Origin: Actinophytocola gossypii
Lineage (GTDB): Bacteria > Actinomycetota > Actinomycetes > Mycobacteriales > Pseudonocardiaceae
Assembly (NCBI RefSeq): GCF_025165815.1
Contig: NZ_JAFFZE010000012.1
Span: 62,001-126,000, forward strand
DNA: 64,000 nt
Direction of reading: 5' to 3'
This document shows, in pieces, positions 41,566-49,967 of the stretch (the first letter of the stretch is position 1; every line of letters begins with the position of its first letter). A model generated the notes under the pieces. It was not told the origin of the DNA. It saw nothing but the letters and a program-made list of their open reading frames with translations, and made no database searches. The translations under genes and the position numbers were made by a program.

Positions 41566-44500
41566 GATGGCAACTGCACCGCGGCGGGATCGTCAACGTC
41601 TGGCAGTACTCGGTGGAGACGTTCGACCTGTCCGGCGGGCGGGTGATCTTCCAGGGCACCAACGGGTCCGGCAAGTCCAGGACGCTGGAGCTGCTGCTGC
41701 CGCTGTGCCTGGACGGCGACCTGCACCAGATCGGCTCCAAGGGCTACGACACGGTCAGCATGCGCCGGCTGATGCTCGACGACTACACCGGCGGCCCGAA
41801 TCGGATCGGCTACGCCTGGATCGAGCTGCGCCGCGAGGTCGACGGGCGGCCCGAGTACCTCACCTCGGGGATCGGCATCAAGGCGTCGGCGACCTCCCAG
41901 CAGATCAACGACTCCTGGCGGTTCGTCACCGATCGCCGCGTCGGCCGGGACTTCGAGCTGGTCGCCGACGGAACCCCGGTCGGCGCGACCCAGCTGCGCG
42001 ACCTGATCGGCGCGGACTGCCTGCACGACGAGGAGCCGTTCCGCGCGCGGATCTCCGAGCTGGTGTACGGGATCCCGGCCACCCGCTACGCCGACCTGCT
42101 GCACCTGCAACGCACGCTGCGCAACCCGGACGTCGGGCTGAAGGTCCTGGAAGGGCAGCTGGAGCAGATCCTGTCCGACTCGCTGCCGCCGCTGGACCCG
42201 GCCGTGGTGGAGCGGCTGGCCAGCTCGTTCGAGGACCTGGAGTCCATTCGGGACAACATCCGCGGCCTCGCCGCCGCGGACGCCGCGCTCGGCCGGTTCC
42301 TCACCGGGTACGCCGGCTACGCCTACGGCTCCCTGCGCACCACCGGGAAACGCGCCGCCGACGCCACCCGGGAACTGGGTTCGGCCCGCGCCGAGATCGA
42401 GCGGCTGGTCACCCGGCTGCGCGACGAGGAGGCCGCGGCGGAGAAGTCGGAGACCGAGGTCGCCCAGCTGGAGGAGCGGGAGACCACGCTCGAGGGCCGG
42501 ATCGACGACCTCAAGACCTCCCCGCTGTACGACAGCGTGCGCGACCTGGCCGACCGCAAGCGCGTGGTGCAGGCCGCCCGCTCGGCCGCGGTCAGCGCGC
42601 TGCGGCAGCTGCGTACCCAGCGCGAGCACACCGAGCAGCTGGTCGACTCGGTGCTCGCCGAGCTGGACCGGTACCGCGACGACACCGCGCAGGCCGTCGA
42701 CCTCGCGGTGACCATCGCCGAGCGGATGCGGGAGGCCGGCCTCGACCCCCGCCTGACGCCGACCGTGCCGCAGGCCCCGTACGGCGAGGCCACCGAGGTG
42801 CACGAGACCGGCCGCGCGACCCTCGACCCGGACGCCGCGCCGACCGAGCTGACCCGCCGGCTGCCGCCCACCCTCGACCCGGACGCGCTGCGGGCGGCGC
42901 TGGCCGAGGCGGGCGAGCAGGCGTCCCGAGCCGCGAGCGCGCTCGCCGAGCGGTGCGCGGTGACCCTGTCGCTGCTGGAGCGGGCCACCGAGCTGGAGAC
43001 CGAACGCACCGAGCTGGGCCGGCGTCAGCAGGAGGCGCGGGCCGCGCAGCTCAACGCGACCGAGGCGGCCGGGCGGCGGAACGAGGCGGCCCAGCACCTC
43101 GACGACGTCGCGCACACCTGGTTCGACGCGGTCACCCGGTGGACGGCCGACATCCCGGAGGACGCGCCGGAGCTGGCGCCGCCGCCGGTGGCCGAGCTGG
43201 TGGCCGACCAGGACGCGTCCGGGCGGGCGACCGAGCGGGCGCACGCGTGGCTGCGCGGCCGACTGCCCGCACTGCACGCGGAGGTCGGCCGCACCAAGCA
43301 CCTCGTCGACGACCTGGACAAGCGGATCGCCGTCGCCACCGAGGAGCTGACCGCGCTCCGGTCCGGTGTGGACACCCACCCGGAGCGGCCGGCGTTCGCC
43401 ACGGCGGAGCGGGATCCGGCGAGTGGGGCGGCGTTCTACCGGCTGGTGGACTTCGCGTCCGATGTGGACGATCCGGCGCGGGCGGGGTGCGAGGCGGCCC
43501 TGGAGTCGTCCGGGCTGCTGACCGCGTGGGTCACCGCCGACGGCACGCTGGCCGACCCGGCGCGGCCCGACCTGACCGCGGTGGTGGCGGGCGATGCGGC
43601 GTCCGGACCGTCGCTGGCCGACGTGCTGGTGCCGGCCGTGCCGCCGGACTCGCCGGTCTCCCCCGAGGTCGTCGGCCGGCTGCTGGACCGGATCGCGCTC
43701 GGGGCGAGTGCCACCGGGCTCGCGGTGTCGACGGACGGGAGCTGGCGGGCGGGTGTGCTGGCCGGGGCGTCGGCCAAGCCGGCGGCGGAGTTCGTCGGCG
43801 CCGGCGCGCGGGAGTCGGCGCGGCACCGGCGGATCGAGGAGCTGGTGGCGACCGTCGACCGGCTGACCGGCGAGCGCGACGAGGCGGTGGCGGCGCTCGC
43901 CACCGCGCGCGAGCAGGCGGCGTCGTGGGAGCGGCACATCGACGCGTACCCGGACGACCGGGCGCTGCTGACCGCGCACGTCACCGTCCGCGGCGCCGCG
44001 GACGCCGCCGACGACGCGGCCGGCCGCGCGCTCGCCGCCCGCGACGGGCACGGCGCCGCGGCCGACCGGCACCGCTCGCGGCAGGACGAGCTGGTCGCCG
44101 ACGCGCGGACCGCCGGCCTGGACGCGTCGCCGGAGTCGCTGCGCCAGGCCAGGACCTCCGCGCTGGACGCCCGGTCCGCGGCGGACGCGCTGGTCACCGC
44201 GCTGACCCGGCGGTGCGCGGGCGCGGTCGACACGCTGGCGAAGGCGGTGGCCAACCACGCCAGGGCGGCCGAGGAGCTGGCCGAGGTCGCGGCCGGCGCG
44301 GAGCGGGCCTGCCTTGACCACGCCAACGAGTCCACCGGCTACGACGAGCGGGTCCGCGCCATCGGCGGCGCCGCCGAGCAGCTGGAGCGCGACCTGGCGT
44401 CGGCCGAGGAGGAGCGGACCGGCGTGCGGCAGCGGCTGCCCGGCGCGCGGCAGCAGGCCACCGAGGCCAGGGTGAAGGCCGGCAAGACCCAGACCCAGAT

Positions 44501-45620
44501 CGACACCCGCGAGGCCAGGCTCGCCGAGCTGGTGGAGCGGGAGTCCGCCGCGCGCCGCCGGTTCCGGGACGCGCTGGGCGCCGACGGCGTCTGGGCGGCG
44601 GCGGTGGACGCGCCCCGCCCGGACGACGACGAGGCGGCGTTCGCCGCGCTGACCTCGGCGCCGCGCGATCCGGTCAGCGAGGACGCGGTGCTGAACAACC
44701 TGCAGGCGCTGCAGACCGCGCTGGCCGGCAGCCACGACATCGTGGCCCAGCGCAGCGCCGACATCCTCACCGTGACGGTGACCGGCGCGCACGGCCCGCA
44801 GCCGGTGGCCGAGGCGGCGCGGGACGTGGCCACCCGGCTGGCCACCCAGCGGGACCTGCTGTCCGAGGAGTACCAGTCGGTCTTCGACGCGTTCATGCTC
44901 CGCGACCTGGCCGACAAGCTGGCCACCCAGATCGCGGTCGCCGACGACCTGTGCCGGCGGATGAACGACACCCTCGACGTGGCCCGCTCCAGCCAGGGCG
45001 TGCACGTGCGGCTGGAGTGGCAGCCCGCGCCGGACCTGGACGAGGAGATGCGGCACGCGCTGACGCTGGTCCGCACGCCGTTCGCCGACCGGGGCCAGGG
45101 TGAGGACGAGCGGCTGCGCCAGGCGCTGACCGACCGGATCACCGCCGAACGCGACGGCCACTCCGGCGACTACGCCGAGGTGCTCGGCCGGGCGTTGGAC
45201 TACCGCTCCTGGTACCGGTTCACCGTGCGGGTCCGCGACGACGGCCCCGACGGCGCGCCGCGCACCCGGCGGATGCGCCAGCTCTCCTCCGGCGAGACCC
45301 GGCTGATCTCGTACGTCACGCTGTTCGCGGCCGCGTCGGCGTTCTACGACGCGGTGAGCGCCGGCGCGGAGCGCCCGCCGGTCCGGCTGGTCCTGCTGGA
45401 CGAGGCGTTCGAGCGGCTGGACGAGCCGACGATCGCGCGGATGCTCGGGCTGCTGGTCGACCTGGACATGGACTGGATCATCACCTGGCCGAGCGGCTGG
45501 GGCCTGTCGGAGAAGATCCCGCGGATGCACATCTACGACGTGCTCCGGCCCAAGGGCGGCCGCGGCATCGCCTGCACGCACGCGATCTGGACCGGCAACG
45601 CGCTGACCGAGGACCGTTGA
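41562..45620 (+). CDS. Wadjet-type JetC homologue, SMC/MukB-like ATPase (TIGR02680)
   Basis: A 1352-residue SMC-like ATPase, the motor of the complex. The N-terminal head has Walker A FQGTNGSGKSRTLELLLPL. Long heptad-rich arms run roughly from residue 250 to 1120, interrupted by a hinge-like globular region near 640-760. The C-terminal head carries signature RQLSSGETRLISYVTLFAAA, Walker B VRLVLLDEAFERLDEPTIAR and a D-loop. All ATPase motifs are intact, so loop-extruding activity is plausible. In characterised systems a JetD nuclease follows; here the next gene, 4 bases later, is unrelated. Confidence 0.88.
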   Translation: MRWQLHRGGIVNVWQYSVETFDLSGGRVIFQGTNGSGKSRTLELLLPLCLDGDLHQIGSKGYDTVSMRRLMLDDYTGGPNRIGYAWIELRREVDGRPEYLTSGIGIKASATSQQINDSWRFVTDRRVGRDFELVADGTPVGATQLRDLIGADCLHDEEPFRARISELVYGIPATRYADLLHLQRTLRNPDVGLKVLEGQLEQILSDSLPPLDPAVVERLASSFEDLESIRDNIRGLAAADAALGRFLTGYAGYAYGSLRTTGKRAADATRELGSARAEIERLVTRLRDEEAAAEKSETEVAQLEERETTLEGRIDDLKTSPLYDSVRDLADRKRVVQAARSAAVSALRQLRTQREHTEQLVDSVLAELDRYRDDTAQAVDLAVTIAERMREAGLDPRLTPTVPQAPYGEATEVHETGRATLDPDAAPTELTRRLPPTLDPDALRAALAEAGEQASRAASALAERCAVTLSLLERATELETERTELGRRQQEARAAQLNATEAAGRRNEAAQHLDDVAHTWFDAVTRWTADIPEDAPELAPPPVAELVADQDASGRATERAHAWLRGRLPALHAEVGRTKHLVDDLDKRIAVATEELTALRSGVDTHPERPAFATAERDPASGAAFYRLVDFASDVDDPARAGCEAALESSGLLTAWVTADGTLADPARPDLTAVVAGDAASGPSLADVLVPAVPPDSPVSPEVVGRLLDRIALGASATGLAVSTDGSWRAGVLAGASAKPAAEFVGAGARESARHRRIEELVATVDRLTGERDEAVAALATAREQAASWERHIDAYPDDRALLTAHVTVRGAADAADDAAGRALAARDGHGAAADRHRSRQDELVADARTAGLDASPESLRQARTSALDARSAADALVTALTRRCAGAVDTLAKAVANHARAAEELAEVAAGAERACLDHANESTGYDERVRAIGGAAEQLERDLASAEEERTGVRQRLPGARQQATEARVKAGKTQTQIDTREARLAELVERESAARRRFRDALGADGVWAAAVDAPRPDDDEAAFAALTSAPRDPVSEDAVLNNLQALQTALAGSHDIVAQRSADILTVTVTGAHGPQPVAEAARDVATRLATQRDLLSEEYQSVFDAFMLRDLADKLATQIAVADDLCRRMNDTLDVARSSQGVHVRLEWQPAPDLDEEMRHALTLVRTPFADRGQGEDERLRQALTDRITAERDGHSGDYAEVLGRALDYRSWYRFTVRVRDDGPDGAPRTRRMRQLSSGETRLISYVTLFAAASAFYDAVSAGAERPPVRLVLLDEAFERLDEPTIARMLGLLVDLDMDWIITWPSGWGLSEKIPRMHIYDVLRPKGGRGIACTHAIWTGNALTEDR

Positions 45621-45624
45621 GCGC

Positions 45625-47925
45625 ATGGACCAGCCGGCGGTGCTGCCGCTCGACGACTACCGCGCGGACCTCGCGACGGTGGGCGGCAAGGGTGCCTCGC
45701 TCGCCCGGCTGACCAGGGCCGGGCTGCCGGTGTCGCCGGGCTTCCACGTCACCACGCACGCGTTCCGGACGGGCACGGTGCCGGCGGCGGAGATCGCGGC
45801 GGCTTACGCCGCGCTCGGCGGCGGCCCGGTCGCGGTGCGCTCGTCGGCGACCGCCGAGGACCTGCCGGAGCTGTCGTTCGCCGGCCAGCACGACACGTTC
45901 CTGGACGTGACGGGAACCGAGGCGGTGACCGACGCGGTCGCCCGTTGCTGGGCGTCGCTGTGGACCGAGCGCGCGGTGGCCTACCGCGCCCGCAACGGGA
46001 TCCCCGAGGACGGACTGGCGCTCGCGGTCGTGGTGCAGCGCATGGTGCCGGCGGAGGTGTCCGGCGTGCTGTTCACCGCGAACCCGGTCACCGGCGCGCG
46101 GGACGAGACCGTGATCGACGCCGCGCCCGGCCTGGGGGACACGCTGGTCGGTGGGGAGGTCACCCCGGACACGGCGGTGGTGTCCGGCGGGCGGGTGACG
46201 TCCCGGACGAACCCGCTGCTCGACGAGGCCCGGGCGCTGGAGCTGGCCGCGCTCGGCCGGCGGATCGAAGAACTGTACGGCCTGCCGGTGGACGTCGAGT
46301 GGGCACTGCACGACGGACGGGTCGCGGTCCTCCAGGCCCGCCCGGTGACCACCATGCGCGAGTCCTGGAACGACAGCCTGCTCGGCGACTACATGTGGAC
46401 GTCGGCGAACCTCGGCGAGGGCATCCCGAGCGTGATGACCCCGGCGACCTGGTCGGTGGCGCTGCCGCTGATCCCGCCGCCGGTCGGGCCGCACCCGACG
46501 GCCGGGCGGATCGGCGGTCGGTACTACCTGAACCTGAGCACCGCGCTGGCGGCCGGCGCCGCGCTCGGCCTCGGGCGGCTGGTGCGCCGCGCGAACGAGG
46601 CGACGCTCGGTCCGCTCCCGCCGGGTGTCGAGGTACCGCCGCTGCCGATGTCCCGCGCGGCGATCGTCCTGGCCGCGGTCCGGGCGGCGGTGCCCATGGT
46701 GCGGGCCTCGGCGGTCTACCGGCGGCGGCTGCCGGAGCTGGTGGCCGCGAACCCGGCGCACTGCCGCGCGCTGCGCGAGCGGATCGCGGTCGCGGACGCC
46801 GACGGACTGCGCGCGCTGTGGCGGTCGGAGGTGGCGGTGCTGCTGCGGGAACGGTGCCCGGCCTTCGAGGCGGGCGCCCGCTCGGTGCTGGGCGGCCACC
46901 GGCTCGCGGCCCGCCTGCGCCGGCTCGTCGGTGACCAGGACGCCACGGCGCTGCTGACCGGTCTGCACGGCGCCGGGGACTCGCTGGAGAGCCTCGGCCC
47001 GGTGCTCGGGCTGGCCGCGGTGCGCCGGGGCACGCTGTCCCGCGCGGAGTTCGTCGCCGCGTGGGGGCATCGCGGGCCGGACGAGTTCGAACTGTCCGCA
47101 CCCCGGCCGGCGGAGGACCCGGGGTGGCTGGACCGTCAGCTGACCGCCGAGCAGGGCACCGATCCGGAGGAGCTGCTGGCCAGGCAGGCCGAGGTGCGCG
47201 CGGCGGCCTGGCGGCGGCTGGAGTCCCGGCACCCGCGCAAGGCCCCCGGCCTGCGTCGGGCGCTGGCCCGCGCGGCGGCGTCCGGCCGGAACCGGGAGCG
47301 CGCCCGTTCGGAGTTCGTCCGATCGTTCTGGGTGTTCCGTGCGTTCTTCCTCCGCGCGGCCGAGCTGACCGGCGAGGACACGTTCTTCCTGAGCGTGGAC
47401 GAAACGCTGGCCCTGCTCGGCGGCGACCGGACCGCCGCGCCGGCGATCCAGGAGCGCCGGGCGCGTTACGAGCGGTACCGCGCGCTGCCGCCGTACCCGA
47501 CGTTCATCCGCGGCCGCTTCGACCCGGAGTCCTGGGCCGCCGGCGACGACCGCCGCGGCGACGTGTGGGACGAGACCGCGACCCCGCCCCCGGCGGACGA
47601 CGCGATCGCCGGGCACCCGGGTGGCGCAGGCGTGGTCACCGGCACCGCCCGGGTCGTGTCGACCGTCGAGGAGGCGGAGGCGCTTCGCCCCGGCGAGGTC
47701 CTGGTGGCGCCGCTGACGAACGTGGGCTGGACGCCGCTGTTCCCGCGGGCCGCCGCGGTGGTCACCGACGTCGGCGCGCCGCTGTCGCACGCCGCGATCG
47801 TGGCGCGGGAGCTGGGCATCCCGGCGGTGGTCGGCTGTGGCAACGCGACCACCCGGATCCGGACCGGTGACCGCGTGCGGGTCGACGGGGCCGCGGGCAC
47901 TGTGGTCCCGCTCCACGAGGCATAG
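45625..47925 (+). CDS. PEP/pyruvate-utilising enzyme (rifampin phosphotransferase-like)
   Basis: A 766-residue protein with an N-terminal ATP-grasp domain (TVGGKGASLARLTRAGLPVS; VAVRSSATAEDLPELSFAGQ; VSGVLFTANPVTGARDETVI) and a central linker domain. A C-terminal swivelling phosphohistidine domain reads VTDVGAPLSHAAIVARELGI with catalytic His, then PAVVGCG. It lacks the C-terminal TIM barrel of PEP synthase. This domain set matches rifampin phosphotransferases and related PpsA-like enzymes that phosphorylate a small molecule. Its substrate is unknown. It starts 4 bases after jetC, in the place usually held by jetD. Confidence 0.82.
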   Translation: MDQPAVLPLDDYRADLATVGGKGASLARLTRAGLPVSPGFHVTTHAFRTGTVPAAEIAAAYAALGGGPVAVRSSATAEDLPELSFAGQHDTFLDVTGTEAVTDAVARCWASLWTERAVAYRARNGIPEDGLALAVVVQRMVPAEVSGVLFTANPVTGARDETVIDAAPGLGDTLVGGEVTPDTAVVSGGRVTSRTNPLLDEARALELAALGRRIEELYGLPVDVEWALHDGRVAVLQARPVTTMRESWNDSLLGDYMWTSANLGEGIPSVMTPATWSVALPLIPPPVGPHPTAGRIGGRYYLNLSTALAAGAALGLGRLVRRANEATLGPLPPGVEVPPLPMSRAAIVLAAVRAAVPMVRASAVYRRRLPELVAANPAHCRALRERIAVADADGLRALWRSEVAVLLRERCPAFEAGARSVLGGHRLAARLRRLVGDQDATALLTGLHGAGDSLESLGPVLGLAAVRRGTLSRAEFVAAWGHRGPDEFELSAPRPAEDPGWLDRQLTAEQGTDPEELLARQAEVRAAAWRRLESRHPRKAPGLRRALARAAASGRNRERARSEFVRSFWVFRAFFLRAAELTGEDTFFLSVDETLALLGGDRTAAPAIQERRARYERYRALPPYPTFIRGRFDPESWAAGDDRRGDVWDETATPPPADDAIAGHPGGAGVVTGTARVVSTVEEAEALRPGEVLVAPLTNVGWTPLFPRAAAVVTDVGAPLSHAAIVARELGIPAVVGCGNATTRIRTGDRVRVDGAAGTVVPLHEA

Positions 47926-48026
47926 AACGGCGCTGGCCCGCGCCTGGAACGCCGTCGGCACGGCGGGTTTCTCGCCGTACGGTCGTTTCGCGACGGTTTC
48001 CGGCCCCCGCCGAGGGAGAGCGTGTC

Positions 48027-48962
48027 ATGAGCATCGCGGAGATCCAGGCAAGCCCCGAACAGCCCGGGGTGGACGAGACCCTGCCGCGTCGGCGGTGGCG
48101 GGTCGTGTGGTGGTCCGCGGTCGCCGGGTTCCTGCTGACCGTGCTGTGGTCGGCGCGGTTCGTCGACAGCGTCATCGGGGACACGGTGGCGAACTCGCTG
48201 CTCGGGCACGACGCGGAGAACACCGCGATCAGCGGGATCGGTGCCGGGGTGCTGTTCGCGTTCATCTCCGGGCTCGCGGGCACCTTCACCGCGTGCAACA
48301 TCGCGGTGTTCGGCACGATGGCGCCGATGCTCGGGCGGGCACCCACCGGATGGGACCGGACCAGGGCGACGCTGCGGCCGCTGCTGTGGCTGTCGGTCGG
48401 CATGGTCGCGGTGTCGGCGCTGTACGGGGTGCTCGTCGGGCTGGTGGGAACCTCGATGCCGCAGTTCGCCTCCGGACCGAGGACGCCGGGCGTGGTGCCC
48501 GGTTATCTCGTCCAGTCGATGGTCGTCTTCGGGCTGATCGGGCTCTCCATGCTGTACCTCGGGCTCGCGGCGCTGCGGATCGTGCCCGACCCGTTCGCCG
48601 AGCGCCCGACGGCCCGGATGGTGTTCCTCGGCGCGCTGGTCGGCGGCTTCCTCATCGGCCGGCCGTTCCCGCTGTTCCGGCACATGTTCGTGGACGCGGC
48701 CGAGCGCGGCGACCCGCTCTACGGCGCGGGCGCGTTCGTGCTGCAGTCGCTCGGCAACATCGTGGTGATGGCGGTGCTGCTGGCGCTGGTCGCCGGTGTG
48801 TTCGGGGGGCGGCTCGCGCGCTGGCTGTCCAGGACGCCGTCCCGGGCGAGCACGGTCACCGCGGCCGGGCTGGTGGCGGCCGGGGTGTTCACGGTCCTGT
48901 ACTGGGACGTGCGGCTGCTCGCCTTCATGGACCTCATCTGGTACCCGGCGCTCTGGCGCTGA
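48027..48962 (+). CDS. membrane protein, DsbD/CcdA-like topology
   Basis: A 311-residue, approximately seven-helix membrane protein. FISGLAGTFTACNIAVFGTM resembles the DsbD/CcdA helix-1 pattern in layout, but only one Cys is present rather than the redox pair. Other segments are LLWLSVGMVAVSALYGVLVG, VVFGLIGLSMLYLGLAALRI, LGALVGGFLIGRPFPLFR and LGNIVVMAVLLALVAGVFGG. A redox-transport function cannot be assigned. ATG 48027 is about 100 bases after the PEP-enzyme gene and 93 bases before the TauE gene. Confidence 0.65.
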   Translation: MSIAEIQASPEQPGVDETLPRRRWRVVWWSAVAGFLLTVLWSARFVDSVIGDTVANSLLGHDAENTAISGIGAGVLFAFISGLAGTFTACNIAVFGTMAPMLGRAPTGWDRTRATLRPLLWLSVGMVAVSALYGVLVGLVGTSMPQFASGPRTPGVVPGYLVQSMVVFGLIGLSMLYLGLAALRIVPDPFAERPTARMVFLGALVGGFLIGRPFPLFRHMFVDAAERGDPLYGAGAFVLQSLGNIVVMAVLLALVAGVFGGRLARWLSRTPSRASTVTAAGLVAAGVFTVLYWDVRLLAFMDLIWYPALWR

Positions 48963-49055
48963 CGACGGGTATTTCACATTGTGGTCGTGCTTGCCATTTT
49001 CTGGAAGCACCTCCCACAATGGCATCGGAGAAGACCCGACCGAACAGGTGGCCCG

Positions 49056-49967
49056 ATGCGACAGCTCGTCCTACTCGCCCTGGTTGGCCTCGGCGCACAA
49101 CTCGTCGACGGCAGCCTTGGCATGGCCTACGGCGTGACCTCCACCACGCTGCTGCTGGCCATCGGCACGAACCCGGCGGCCGCGTCGGCCACCGTGCACC
49201 TGGCGGAGATCGGCACCACGCTGGTGTCCGGGCTCGCGCACTGGCGGTTCGGCAACGTCGACTGGAAGGTCGTCGCGAAGATCGGCGTGCCGGGCGCGGT
49301 CGGGGCGTTCGCCGGCGCGACGTTCCTGTCCTCGCTGTCCACCGACGCGGCGGCGCCGGTGATGTCGATCCTGCTGCTCGCGCTCGGGGTCTACATCCTG
49401 GCCCGGTTCACCACGTTCGGGCTGCCCAAGCACAACCTGGGCAAGCCGCTGCGCAAGCGCTTCCTCGCCCCGCTAGGCCTGGTGGCCGGGTTCGTCGACT
49501 CCACCGGCGGTGGTGGCTGGGGCCCGGTCGGCACGCCCGCGATCCTGGCCAGCGGCCGCCTGGAGCCGCGCAAGACGATCGGGTCGATCGACACCAGCGA
49601 GTTCCTGATCGCGGTCGCCGCCAGCGCGGGGTTCCTCGTCGGCCTCGGTTCCGCGGGCATCGACTTCACCTGGGTGTTCGCGCTGCTCATCGGCGGCGTG
49701 ATCGCGGCGCCGATCGCCGCCTGGCTGGTCCGGCACCTGCCGCCGAGGATCCTTGGCTCGGCGGTCGGCGGCGTCATCATCCTGACCAACGTCCGCACCC
49801 TGCTCAAGAGCGACTGGATCGACGCGGGTGACGGCCTCCGGTACGCGGTGTACGGCGTCGTCCTCGTCGTCTGGGCCGCCGCCATCACCCACTCGGTCCG
49901 CGCCTACCTGGCCGACCGCCGCGAGGAGCGGGCCGCCGCCGAGACCGAGGCGGCGACCGCGTCCTAG
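49056..49967 (+). CDS. TauE/SafE family sulfite/anion exporter
   Basis: A 303-residue eight-helix transporter of the TauE/SafE (TSUP) family. It has two repeats, the first with LGAQLVDGSLGMAYGVTSTT, PAAASATVHLAEIGTTLVSG and GVPGAVGAFAGATFLSSL. The second has GLVAGFVDSTGGGGWGPVGT and IDTSEFLIAVAASAGFLVG. Family members export sulfite, sulfoacetate or related small anions. ATG 49056 with AGGTGG upstream is preferred over 48981. Its stop overlaps that of ptsI, so the two operons converge. Confidence 0.88.
   Translation: MRQLVLLALVGLGAQLVDGSLGMAYGVTSTTLLLAIGTNPAAASATVHLAEIGTTLVSGLAHWRFGNVDWKVVAKIGVPGAVGAFAGATFLSSLSTDAAAPVMSILLLALGVYILARFTTFGLPKHNLGKPLRKRFLAPLGLVAGFVDSTGGGGWGPVGTPAILASGRLEPRKTIGSIDTSEFLIAVAASAGFLVGLGSAGIDFTWVFALLIGGVIAAPIAAWLVRHLPPRILGSAVGGVIILTNVRTLLKSDWIDAGDGLRYAVYGVVLVVWAAAITHSVRAYLADRREERAAAETEAATAS

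Noticed and set aside
41331-45626. A 1431-codon open frame on the minus strand opposite the SMC gene
   Set aside because: It is a GC-bias shadow: Gly/Arg/Val-rich composition, no domains, and the opposite strand encodes a clear SMC ATPase.
45481-47961. A long minus-strand frame opposite the PEP-utilising enzyme, considered as a possible jetD
   Set aside because: No DUF2399/Toprim-like motif and low-complexity composition; the plus strand has clear ATP-grasp and phosphohistidine motifs.
48979-49021. ATTGTGG and CCACAAT inverted arms upstream of the TauE/SafE gene
   Set aside because: The arms are only 7 bases and 29 bases apart; too weak to call an operator or hairpin.
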